Assembly: GCA_021163465.1 (NCBI GenBank)
Contig: JAGGWU010000030.1
Span: 1-6,969, forward strand
Reading direction: 5' to 3'
Length of the DNA: 6,969 nt
DNA from: Candidatus Bipolaricaulota bacterium
GTDB taxonomy: Bacteria > Bipolaricaulota > Bipolaricaulia > Bipolaricaulales > Bipolaricaulaceae
A program made the translations under genes and the position numbers. The notes beneath the pieces are model-generated. The model was not told where the DNA came from. It did not search any database and saw only the letters and a program-made list of their open reading frames with translations. Position 1 is the stretch's first letter, and each line of letters starts with the position of its first letter. Below are positions 1 to 4,993 of the stretch, piece after piece.

Positions 1-102
1 GGAGCCATCCGGGCCGATGACCCGTGGGCCATCGGGACACGCCCAGGCCCCGAAGGCCGAGAAAGAAAGCGCCAAAACGACGAACAACACCTTCCGCTGC
101 AT
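1..102 (-). CDS. Exported protein of unknown function, N-terminal part only
   Basis: The gene reads leftward from an ATG at 102-100 and leaves the window after 34 codons. The ATG is preceded by a strong purine-rich ribosome binding site (GGGGGAAGG, immediately upstream). The predicted protein begins with a short basic stretch (MQRK), then a hydrophobic core (residues 5-18, VLFVVLALSFSAFG) and an AWA motif at residues 19-21. This is a typical Sec signal peptide with likely signal peptidase I cleavage before Cys22. The Cys at +1 raises the idea of a lipoprotein, but Trp at -2 and Ala at -3 fit a lipobox poorly. The visible mature part (starting CPDGPRVIGPDGS) contains PDG twice and is too short to name a family. 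It is transcribed away from the + strand operon and probably controlled through the inverted repeat at 112-146. Export is well supported; function is unknown. Confidence 0.72.
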   Translation of the reverse strand, partial: MQRKVLFVVLALSFSAFGAWACPDGPRVIGPDGS

Positions 103-111
103 CCTTCCCCC

Positions 112-146
112 TTTGGTGTCACTTTTGTAAAAATAGTAACACCAAA
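112..146. promoter_or_regulatory. Operator-like interrupted inverted repeat
   Basis: Left arm TTTGGTGTCACT (112-123) and right arm AGTAACACCAAA (135-146) are inverted copies matching at 11 of 12 positions, separated by an A/T-rich 11-base centre. The outer 8 bases of each arm match perfectly. The repeat covers the proposed -10 element and transcription start of the leftward gene, so only one arm would be in the mRNA. That argues for a DNA operator bound by a dimeric repressor rather than an RNA hairpin. The layout, long arms around an AT-rich centre, resembles BirA-type biotin operators, but the arm sequence does not match the BirA, CIRCE or FapR consensus as I know them. The regulator is not identified. 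Confidence 0.55.
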
Positions 147-160
147 ATGGCTTCGGGCAA
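133..160 (-). promoter_or_regulatory. Probable sigma-70-type promoter of the exported-protein gene
   Basis: Read on the - strand, TTGCCC (160-155, four of six to TTGACA) is separated by 16 bases from TACTAT (138-133, four of six to TATAAT). The predicted start of transcription is near 126, leaving a leader of about 24 bases that contains the ribosome binding site. The match is moderate; its position just upstream of a well-supported start is the main argument. Confidence 0.4.
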
Positions 161-242
161 ACGCGTCCCGCTTCGGGAACCGGGTCAACGATGAGGTCCC
201 GGGCTCGGTCGCCTTGGCGCCGGCGCGCACGGCGATGAGCCG

Positions 243-271
243 TGGCCACAGTCGGAACGATCGCTCATAAT
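243..271 (+). promoter_or_regulatory. Weak promoter candidate in the gene-free region
   Basis: TGGCCA (243-248, four of six to TTGACA) lies 17 bases before CATAAT (266-271, five of six to TATAAT). It would transcribe rightward into the gene-free region. With no gene directly downstream it could drive an RNA or be chance. Confidence 0.2.
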
Positions 272-301
272 TTCCAGCCGTCCTCCAAGCCGGGTTGTGG
301 G

Positions 302-315
302 CTGAGTCCTCTCAG
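302..315. repeat. Small perfect hairpin
   Basis: CTGAG (302-306), loop TCCT, CTCAG (311-315). It is a 5-bp stem about 30 bases downstream of the weak promoter candidate at 243-271. Such a short stem can arise by chance. Confidence 0.3.
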
Positions 316-388
316 ATGCAATGCTGGCCCGGACTTATACGATGTTCATGCGGTGGGCGCGTTGCGGGAGCTTTTGGCCCGGGACAGG

Positions 389-400
389 CCGACCGGTCGG
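389..400. repeat. Perfect 12-bp palindrome
   Basis: CCGACCGGTCGG is its own reverse complement. It could be a protein binding site. With no promoter overlapping it, a role cannot be assigned, and GC-rich DNA yields such palindromes by chance. Confidence 0.3.
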
Positions 401-431
401 TGGCGGAGCAACTCTCCATCCTCTAAAAACT

Positions 432-444
432 CATCCGGGGGATG
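432..444. repeat. Small perfect hairpin
   Basis: CATCC (432-436), loop GGG, GGATG (440-444). It is a 5-bp stem in the gene-free region, with no run of T after it, so it is not a terminator. Confidence 0.25.
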
Positions 445-639
445 GGACATGCGGGATATGACGAAGGATATATTCTCGGATGAAGGATAGAGGCTGGGCT
501 CGGGTTTACTTCATCGATGGCAAGGAATCGCGTAGCGGCGTCAAATGCCCGGTGATCAGCGAATCACGCATGTCGGAAGAAAAGCAGGCGGGTGGTGGTC
601 TTTCAAGAACACATTCCTTCCTTCGTGAGGGCGTTGGGG

Positions 640-685
640 AGGGCTTTGGAAGCCCTTGGTATCGCGTTTTCAAAAGGGAAGCCCT
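640..685. repeat. Hairpin with a second, competing partner
   Basis: AGGGCTT (640-646) pairs perfectly with AAGCCCT at 650-656 across a TGG loop. The same 3' arm recurs within GGAAGCCCT at 648-656 and 677-685, so 640-646 could instead pair with 679-685. Two mutually exclusive helices sharing one strand are a switch-like arrangement if this region is transcribed. There is no T-run directly after either arm, so neither looks like an intrinsic terminator. Confidence 0.35.
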
Positions 686-726
686 ACGGTCAGGCCGAGA
701 TCCGCAGCAGGCACCCGAAAGGCTAA

Positions 727-748
727 TCCAAAGGCAATTGCTTTTGGA
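727..748. repeat. Near-perfect palindrome
   Basis: The 22 bases are self-complementary apart from one G opposite T (a wobble pair in RNA), centred on AATT. As RNA it would fold into a stem closed by a short AAUU loop; as DNA it could be a binding site. It lies in the purine-rich part of the gene-free region. Confidence 0.35.
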
Positions 749-871
749 ATGGACTCTGGCGTTGCGAAGTAGCTCGGCCCAGTCTCAGCGGGTGAGGGGA
801 AAGGACACAAGATCAGCAAGGAACTCCGTAGAGCCAGTGAAGGGGGTGCTACCGGATAGTTTAACTCCCAG

Positions 872-906
872 AAAGGAACCCTTTGACGGAACGTGCCCCG
901 GGGCAC
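872..906. repeat. Two adjacent dyads just upstream of the operon promoter
   Basis: AAAGG-AAC-CCTTT (872-884) is followed after 8 bases by GTGCCCCGGGGCAC (893-906), a perfect 14-bp palindrome. The second ends only 8 bases before the -35 element at 915. This is a common place for an activator or repressor site. Neither is followed by a T-run, so they do not look like a terminator for an upstream transcript. Confidence 0.4.
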
Positions 907-914
907 TGCCGAAG

Positions 915-943
915 TTGACATGGACACGGCGAATCACTAATGT
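915..943 (+). promoter_or_regulatory. Promoter of the AMMECR1-mtaB-phoH-HD-ligA operon, possibly leaderless
   Basis: A perfect TTGACA (915-920) is followed by a 17-base spacer and TAATGT (938-943), which fits the TANNNT form of a -10 box. Transcription would begin near 949-952, at or a few bases before the ATG at 953. There is no Shine-Dalgarno sequence before this ATG and an in-frame TAA at 938-940 rules out any earlier start. The simplest reading is a leaderless mRNA. The -10 match (three of six to TATAAT) is the weak point; ACTAAT at 936-941 is an alternative with a short 15-base spacer. Confidence 0.5.
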
Positions 944-952
944 TTTTGTGAC

Positions 953-1465
953 ATGCGAAAAGATCCGTTGGTGGAGTTGGCCCGCCGGGCCATCGAGGCC
1001 TTTGTGCGGGAGCGTCGCGTGCTCGAGCCTCCAAAGCAGGTGCCGCCGGAGCTTTCTCGGCGCGCCGGGGTCTTTGTGTCTCTAAAAAAGGACGGGATGC
1101 TCAGGGGATGTATCGGGACATACCTCCCCACCAAGGAAAATCTTGCCGCGGAAATCATCGCCAATGCCATCAAAGCCGCCACCGAAGACCCTCGTTTTCC
1201 CCCCGTGCGCCCCGAGGAGCTTCCCCGATTGCAGGTCTCCGTGGATGTCCTTTCCCCTCCCGAGCCCTGTACCGAGGCCGATCTCGATCCCAAGCGCTAC
1301 GGCGTCATTGTGGAGAAGGGTTGGAGGTTGGGGTTGCTCCTTCCGGATCTTGAAGGCGTTGATACGGTGGAGGAACAACTCCGGATCGCTAAGATGAAGG
1401 CGGGAATCGCCCCTGATGAACCTTGTAAGATCTACCGCTTCACCGTAGAGCGCCACGTGGAATGA
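953..1465 (+). CDS. AMMECR1-domain protein
   Basis: The 170-residue product is a complete single-domain AMMECR1 protein, the family also called AmmeMemoRadiSam system protein A. Signature parts are visible in order: the invariant LRGCIGT motif (residues 50-56, Cys53), an alpha-helical stretch then the EDPRFPPV region (78-85), the beta segment with VSVDVLSPPEP (95-105), RYGVIV (115-120), and a C-terminal block GLLLPDLEGVDTVEEQL (127-143) ending in a helix. Length is normal for the bacterial and archaeal family. The biochemical activity is unknown; the fold and buried conserved Cys suggest an enzyme or RNA/nucleotide-related role. In many genomes it is fused to, or next to, a MEMO-type dioxygenase-like protein and a radical-SAM protein. 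Here neither MEMO nor the cognate radical-SAM protein is visible, but the next gene encodes another radical-SAM enzyme. Its stop overlaps the mtaB start by 4 bases. ATG at 953 is the first possible start after the in-frame TAA at 938-940 and lacks a ribosome binding site. Confidence 0.92.
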   Translation: MRKDPLVELARRAIEAFVRERRVLEPPKQVPPELSRRAGVFVSLKKDGMLRGCIGTYLPTKENLAAEIIANAIKAATEDPRFPPVRPEELPRLQVSVDVLSPPEPCTEADLDPKRYGVIVEKGWRLGLLLPDLEGVDTVEEQLRIAKMKAGIAPDEPCKIYRFTVERHVE

Positions 1466-2727
1466 GGATCATAACCCATACCCTCGGCTGTCGTGTCAAC
1501 CACTATGAATCACAGATGATCCGGGAGAAGCTTCAGGGCCTCCCCGGACAAGGGGAGTTACATGTAGTTAACACTTGTGCCGTCACCGGCCTCGCGGCGC
1601 GAAAGGGAAGAAAGCTCATCCGGAAACTGCGCCGGGAGCACCCCCGGGCGCTGATCGTGGCCGTGGGCTGCCAGGCCACCGATTCCCCGGAGGAGCTTCG
1701 CAACGCGGGGGCAGATCTTGTCGTTCCCAACCGGGACAAGGCCAGGATCAGGGAGATCATCCTGGCACATCTCAAGGGAGGAACGGTCCAGACAAGATCT
1801 TGGCCATCCCTTGCCGGGGAACGGATCGCCCGTGACACGGAACAGATCCGTGCGAACCTAAAGGTCCAGGACGGATGTTCCGTCGGCTGCACCTTCTGTA
1901 AGACCTGGCAGGTCAGAGGCCCCCTGCGCAGCAAGCCCCCGGCCGTGGCCCGGGAGGAAGCCGAGTGTCTCGCCGCCGCCGGGCATCCAGAGCTCGTCAT
2001 CTGCGGAGTAAACCTTGCCCAGTACGGGAGAGACCTTCCCGGGCGTCCCACCTTGGTGGACCTCCTGCACGAGATGCTCCAGGTGCCCGGAATAAGGATA
2101 CGCCTCTCTTCTTTGAACCCAGAGGGGGTAACAAGGGAGCTCATCAGCCTTTTCGCTGAGGAGCCAAGGCTCTGCCCCTATCTCCATGTGCCCCTTCAGT
2201 CCGGGGACGATCGGATCCTCCAACGCATGGGCCGCCCCTATACCGCAGCCGAGTACCGGGAGCGGATCGGGGAGTTCTTGGAGAAGGTGCCAAAGGCCAC
2301 CTTCGGGGCCGATGTCATGGTGGGCTTCCCGGGAGAAGACGAGGCCGCGTTCCGGAGGACCTACAAGCTCCTGGAGGAGTTACAACCTTTGCGGCTCCAC
2401 ATCTTCCCCTTCTCGCCCCGCCCGGGAACACCGGCGGCCGCCTTCCCCCATCAGGTTCCTCCCGCCGTCAAGCGGGAAAGGGCACGGACACTCGAGGAAC
2501 TGGGAAAAGCCCTTTCCCGGCGGGTACAGGAGAGGTTCCTGGGACAGGTGCTTCGGCCGATTTTGGAGGAAAGGGTTGACGGCATGTGGCGGGGACACGC
2601 GGAGAACTATATCATTGTCGCCCTACCATACGTAGGCTATCCACGGGGTACAATCCTTCCCGCGCGGTTGACGGAGGTGCGGGAAAGTTTCAGCGTGGGG
2701 GTGATGGAGGATAACGGTGACCTTTGA
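1462..2727 (+). CDS. mtaB: MtaB-type tRNA t6A37 methylthiotransferase (radical SAM)
   Basis: The 421-residue protein is a methylthiotransferase that by family converts t6A at position 37 of ANN-decoding tRNAs to ms2t6A, using S-adenosylmethionine and two [4Fe-4S] clusters. The N-terminal MTTase domain shows its three cluster cysteines: Cys10 (TLGCRVNHYES), Cys39 (NTCAVT) and Cys70 (VGCQA). The radical-SAM core carries CSVGCTFC (Cys139, Cys143, Cys146), then RGPLRSKP, VPLQSGDDRIL (243-253), DVMVGFPGED (284-293) and IFPFSPRPGTPA (314-325). The last 60 or so residues fit a TRAM tRNA-binding domain. TLGC.VN.YES, NTCAVT and the RGP.RS motif favour MtaB over MiaB or RimO. An oddity is Lys-Thr-Trp-Gln after the third radical-SAM Cys, where the family usually has a hydrophobic-hydrophobic-Pro-Tyr/Phe pattern. 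The start ATG overlaps the previous stop (ATGA) with only a weak GTGGA ahead of it, so translation is probably coupled. Confidence 0.9.
   Translation: MRIITHTLGCRVNHYESQMIREKLQGLPGQGELHVVNTCAVTGLAARKGRKLIRKLRREHPRALIVAVGCQATDSPEELRNAGADLVVPNRDKARIREIILAHLKGGTVQTRSWPSLAGERIARDTEQIRANLKVQDGCSVGCTFCKTWQVRGPLRSKPPAVAREEAECLAAAGHPELVICGVNLAQYGRDLPGRPTLVDLLHEMLQVPGIRIRLSSLNPEGVTRELISLFAEEPRLCPYLHVPLQSGDDRILQRMGRPYTAAEYRERIGEFLEKVPKATFGADVMVGFPGEDEAAFRRTYKLLEELQPLRLHIFPFSPRPGTPAAAFPHQVPPAVKRERARTLEELGKALSRRVQERFLGQVLRPILEERVDGMWRGHAENYIIVALPYVGYPRGTILPARLTEVRESFSVGVMEDNGDL
2706..2710 (+). promoter_or_regulatory. Ribosome binding site fixing the GTG start of phoH
   Basis: GGAGG is a full Shine-Dalgarno core 6 bases before GTG 2717. 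It lies inside the end of mtaB and decides for GTG rather than any later ATG. It is the best ribosome binding site inside the operon. Confidence 0.75.
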
Positions 2728-3700
2728 GGTTGACCTTGGGAGCCCCGAGGTGGCCCTCGGGGTTTTGGGCCAATACGATCGGAACCTCCGCCTGATCGCC
2801 AGGGAGTTCCCCAAGGCGCGGATCATCGCCCGGGGGAACCGCATCGTGGTGGAGGGCGAGGACGAGGAGGTAAAGCGCCTCCGGGTGCTGTTCCAGAAGC
2901 TCGCTGAGGCTGCTCAGGCCAAACATCCCCCTTCCCTGGAGGAGATCAAGTACTTGGTGAACCAGGTGAAGGAAGGGGGAGACCTCGAGGGGGTACTTAC
3001 CGATATCGTCCAGATCACCCATTGGGGGGAGGCCATCCGCCCCAAGACCGAGGGCCAACGCCGGTATGTGCGGGCCATCCAGGAGAACGATGTGGTGTTC
3101 GCGATTGGACCGGCGGGAACCGGGAAGACATATCTGGCGGTGGCCTGTGCCATCGATGCGCTGAAGAAAGGGAAGGTAAAGCGGATCGTCCTCACCCGGC
3201 CGGCGGTGGAGGCGGGGGAGGAGCTCGGGTTCCTTCCGGGGGATATCCTCCAGAAGGTCCATCCGTACCTCCGTCCCCTTTACGACGCCATCTACGATAT
3301 GATCCCGGGTGGGGAATTCGAGCAGTGGATGGCCCACGGCAAGATCGAGATCGCTCCCCTGGCCTTCATGAGGGGCCGAACCCTGAACCATGCGTTTGTG
3401 ATCCTGGACGAAGCCCAGAATACCACCCACACCCAGATGAAGATGTTCCTGACGCGGCTCGGGTTCGGCTCCAAGGCGGTGATCACGGGGGACATCACCC
3501 AGGTGGACTTGGTGGGGCGCACCTCGGGCCTCAGGGAGGTGATCGAGATACTCTCCGGGATTCCCGGGATCGCCTTCGTGTATTTGGACCGGCGGGACGT
3601 GGTGCGACACCCGCTGGTGCGGGCGATCATCGAAGCATATGAGCGATACGAGAAAGGCCAGCAAGAACGGAAAGAAGGCCCCTCCGAGATCTCGGCCTGA
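2717..3700 (+). CDS. phoH: PhoH-family ATPase (YbeZ/PhoH type)
   Basis: The 327-residue protein is a PhoH-type cytosolic P-loop ATPase. The N-terminal 100 or so residues form the small RNA-binding-like (KH/R3H-type) region seen in full-length bacterial PhoH; the rest is the PhoH ATPase domain. Walker A is GPAGTGKT (131-138), followed by the conserved RPAVEAGEELGFLPGD block (161-176), Walker B VILDEAQNTT (228-237), MKMFLTRLGFGSKAVITGD (241-259) and VVRHPLVRAII at the end of the domain. Related proteins are linked to RNA handling and ribosome maturation, often with the endoribonuclease YbeY; the exact activity is unsettled. The start is GTG at 2717, chosen because GGAGG lies at 2706-2710 with an ideal 6-base gap and because the N-terminus then reads as in the family. 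It overlaps the end of mtaB by 11 bases. All catalytic motifs are intact. Confidence 0.93.
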   Translation: MTFEVDLGSPEVALGVLGQYDRNLRLIAREFPKARIIARGNRIVVEGEDEEVKRLRVLFQKLAEAAQAKHPPSLEEIKYLVNQVKEGGDLEGVLTDIVQITHWGEAIRPKTEGQRRYVRAIQENDVVFAIGPAGTGKTYLAVACAIDALKKGKVKRIVLTRPAVEAGEELGFLPGDILQKVHPYLRPLYDAIYDMIPGGEFEQWMAHGKIEIAPLAFMRGRTLNHAFVILDEAQNTTHTQMKMFLTRLGFGSKAVITGDITQVDLVGRTSGLREVIEILSGIPGIAFVYLDRRDVVRHPLVRAIIEAYERYEKGQQERKEGPSEISA

Positions 3701-4991
3701 ACGGCCCCTCATCCCCGAACTGGCCGCTGCCATCGCCATTCTGGGGGGACTCTCCGTGGTGCGGCTGGAAGGGGGTCTACACCTCACCCCTTGGTATCGG
3801 GCCCTGGGCGCGGTGTTCGCTGGGGGGCTCTCCCTCGTCCTCGTGCGTCGCGCCTCGAGATGGCGACCGCCCGAAGCGCGGTTTTGGCTGGGATCGGTCC
3901 TTGCAGGGGCCCTCCTCACGGTGTTGGGAGGCGCGGGATCCCCCTACCTCGTTCCCTGGGGCGTCTCTACCGGCCTCGGGGCTCTTTTCTTCGGTAATTC
4001 CTTCGGGATCAGGGTGTTGCTGCCGTTGTTGGCATGGGGGGCGGTGTACTTGGGAATGGGCCCAACGGTGGCTGGTCTCATGGGGGGATTGCTCATGGCG
4101 GTGGCCATGCCGGAGGTGAGGAGGGCTCGGGAGTTTATGGCCGTTGGGGCGTTAGCGGGGGTTGTCATGGGCACTACGGCCCTGCTTTTCCTCGGAGACG
4201 CGGGGACCGTGGGGGTCCTCGCCGCTTCCCTGTCCGGTCCGGCGGCAATCCTCCTCATCTGGAGTGCATTGCCCCTGGTGGAAAGGGCGCTTGATCGCAC
4301 GAGCCCCTTGACCCTGATGGAGCTTTTGGATCCATCGCATCCCTTGCTGGAAGAGCTCAGGCGGGAAGCCCCGGGCACCTATTATCATTCTCGGAACGTT
4401 TCGGCCCTAGCCGAGGCCGCGGCTCGGGCCATCGGGGCCAATCCGCTGCTCGCGGCCGTAGGTGGCCTATACCATGACATCGGGAAGCTTATCCGCCCCG
4501 ACTTCTTCGTCGAAAACCAGGAAGGACCCAACCCCCACGACGATCTGAACCCTTCCCTCTCCAAGGTGATCCTTGCGGCCCACGTCAAGGAAGGCATAGA
4601 GCTTGCCCGCCGCCATGGGCTGCGGGGGGACGTGATCCACTTCATTGCCACCCACCACGGGACATCGGTGATGCGCTACTTCTCCGAGCGAGGGGCGGAA
4701 CAGGGCCTGTCCCCGGATGAATTCCGCTACGCCAGCCCACTTCCCGACACCAAGGAGACCGCCATCGTGATGTTGGCCGATCCCCTGGAAGCGGCGGCCC
4801 GGACCCGTCCCCGGGAGGAGATCCCGGAACTGGTGGAAACAATGGTGGAGGATCGTGTACGTGACGGACAACTGGACCGCGCTCCGCTGACTTTGGCGGA
4901 GCTTGCGAAGGTCAAACAGGCGTTCGTGAGGGTCCTCCAGGGCATGGCCCACAATCGGGTGAGGGACTATCCTATGTATCAAGGGCAATGA
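3639..4991 (+). CDS. Membrane HD phosphohydrolase, PgpH/YqfF-like, lacking the extracellular domain
   Basis: The 450-residue protein has a basic N-terminus (residues 1-22), a membrane part of about six or seven hydrophobic segments (roughly 24-210) and a cytosolic HD domain (roughly 222-440). The HD part matches PgpH/YqfF closely: SPLTLMELLDPSHPLLEEL, EAPGTYYHS, LYHDIGK, RPDFFVENQ, NPHDDLNPSLSKVI, AHVKEGIELA, HHGTSVMRYF and DTKETAIVMLAD. Probable metal ligands are His250, His279-Asp280, His315, His339-His340 and Asp381, all present and spaced as in the family. Characterised relatives hydrolyse cyclic di-AMP, so this is probably the activity. Usual PgpH proteins exceed 700 residues, with a first membrane helix and a large extracellular 7TMR-HDED domain; here both are missing and the membrane part follows the basic tail at once. 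The ATG at 3639 overlaps phoH by 62 bases and has no clear ribosome binding site, but the next in-frame start (GTG 3756) would cut the first hydrophobic segment. Confidence 0.88.
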   Translation: MSDTRKASKNGKKAPPRSRPERPLIPELAAAIAILGGLSVVRLEGGLHLTPWYRALGAVFAGGLSLVLVRRASRWRPPEARFWLGSVLAGALLTVLGGAGSPYLVPWGVSTGLGALFFGNSFGIRVLLPLLAWGAVYLGMGPTVAGLMGGLLMAVAMPEVRRAREFMAVGALAGVVMGTTALLFLGDAGTVGVLAASLSGPAAILLIWSALPLVERALDRTSPLTLMELLDPSHPLLEELRREAPGTYYHSRNVSALAEAAARAIGANPLLAAVGGLYHDIGKLIRPDFFVENQEGPNPHDDLNPSLSKVILAAHVKEGIELARRHGLRGDVIHFIATHHGTSVMRYFSERGAEQGLSPDEFRYASPLPDTKETAIVMLADPLEAAARTRPREEIPELVETMVEDRVRDGQLDRAPLTLAELAKVKQAFVRVLQGMAHNRVRDYPMYQGQ

Positions 4992-4993
4992 TG
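4981..4993 (+). promoter_or_regulatory. Start region of ligA: weak Shine-Dalgarno and tandem ATGs
   Basis: AAGGG (4981-4985) lies 2 bases before ATG 4988 and 5 bases before ATG 4991. The first ATG forms the ATGA overlap with the stop of the HD protein gene; the second is better spaced for the ribosome. The products differ by one Met only. Confidence 0.45.

Larger units (their letters stand above)
161..914. other. Long region without a recognisable gene
   Basis: Over this stretch no frame on either strand gives a recognisable protein family, a good ribosome binding site or consistent codon use. The longer open frames either run antisense or continue out of frame into the AMMECR1 gene (480-1085). 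The frame from the ATG at 480 has fairly G/C-rich third positions for about its first 38 codons (starting MKDRGWARVYFIDGKES) and then loses this, so a decayed gene is conceivable. The part from about 600 to 910 has many short self-complementary stretches joined by purine-rich, A-rich segments, which is how structured RNAs often look. I found no match to RNase P RNA, tmRNA, SRP RNA, a tRNA or the common riboswitch cores. The contrast with the gene-on-gene packing from 953 onward is striking. Confidence 0.6.

Noticed and set aside
34..48. Lipobox in the exported protein because Cys22 follows the signal peptide
   Set aside because: The preceding Ala-Trp-Ala fits a signal peptidase I site; Trp at -2 and no Leu at -3 make lipidation unlikely.
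242..490. An 82-codon open frame on the + strand in the gene-free region
   Set aside because: It has no ribosome binding site, unremarkable Ser/Pro/Arg-rich composition and no recognisable motif.
640..675. Intrinsic terminator from the hairpin at 640-656
   Set aside because: The hairpin is not followed directly by a T-run; the nearest short run (667-670) is about 10 bases away.
835..910. A ydaO-type cyclic di-AMP riboswitch, considered because a c-di-AMP hydrolase-like gene is in the operon
   Set aside because: The conserved GACAGCUAACCUCG-like 3' core is not present.
870..915. Resemblance of ACCCTTTGA near 878-886 to the TPP riboswitch
   Set aside because: The essential following CUGAU segment and the GCUGAGA element at the right distance are missing.
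670..927. An 85-codon open frame on the - strand in the gene-free region
   Set aside because: It has no family signature and no good ribosome binding site, and it spans several palindromes; the open frame can be chance.
480..1085. A 201-codon open frame on the + strand before and into the AMMECR1 gene
   Set aside because: It overlaps the AMMECR1 gene out of frame, has no properly spaced ribosome binding site and shows no domain. Only its first 38 or so codons have coding-like third positions, noted as a possible relic.
2690..3919. A 409-codon open frame on the - strand opposite phoH and the start of the HD gene
   Set aside because: It lies antisense to an intact PhoH with all motifs. Its composition (many Pro, Arg, His, Gly) is that of an antisense frame in GC-rich coding DNA, and it has no family signature.
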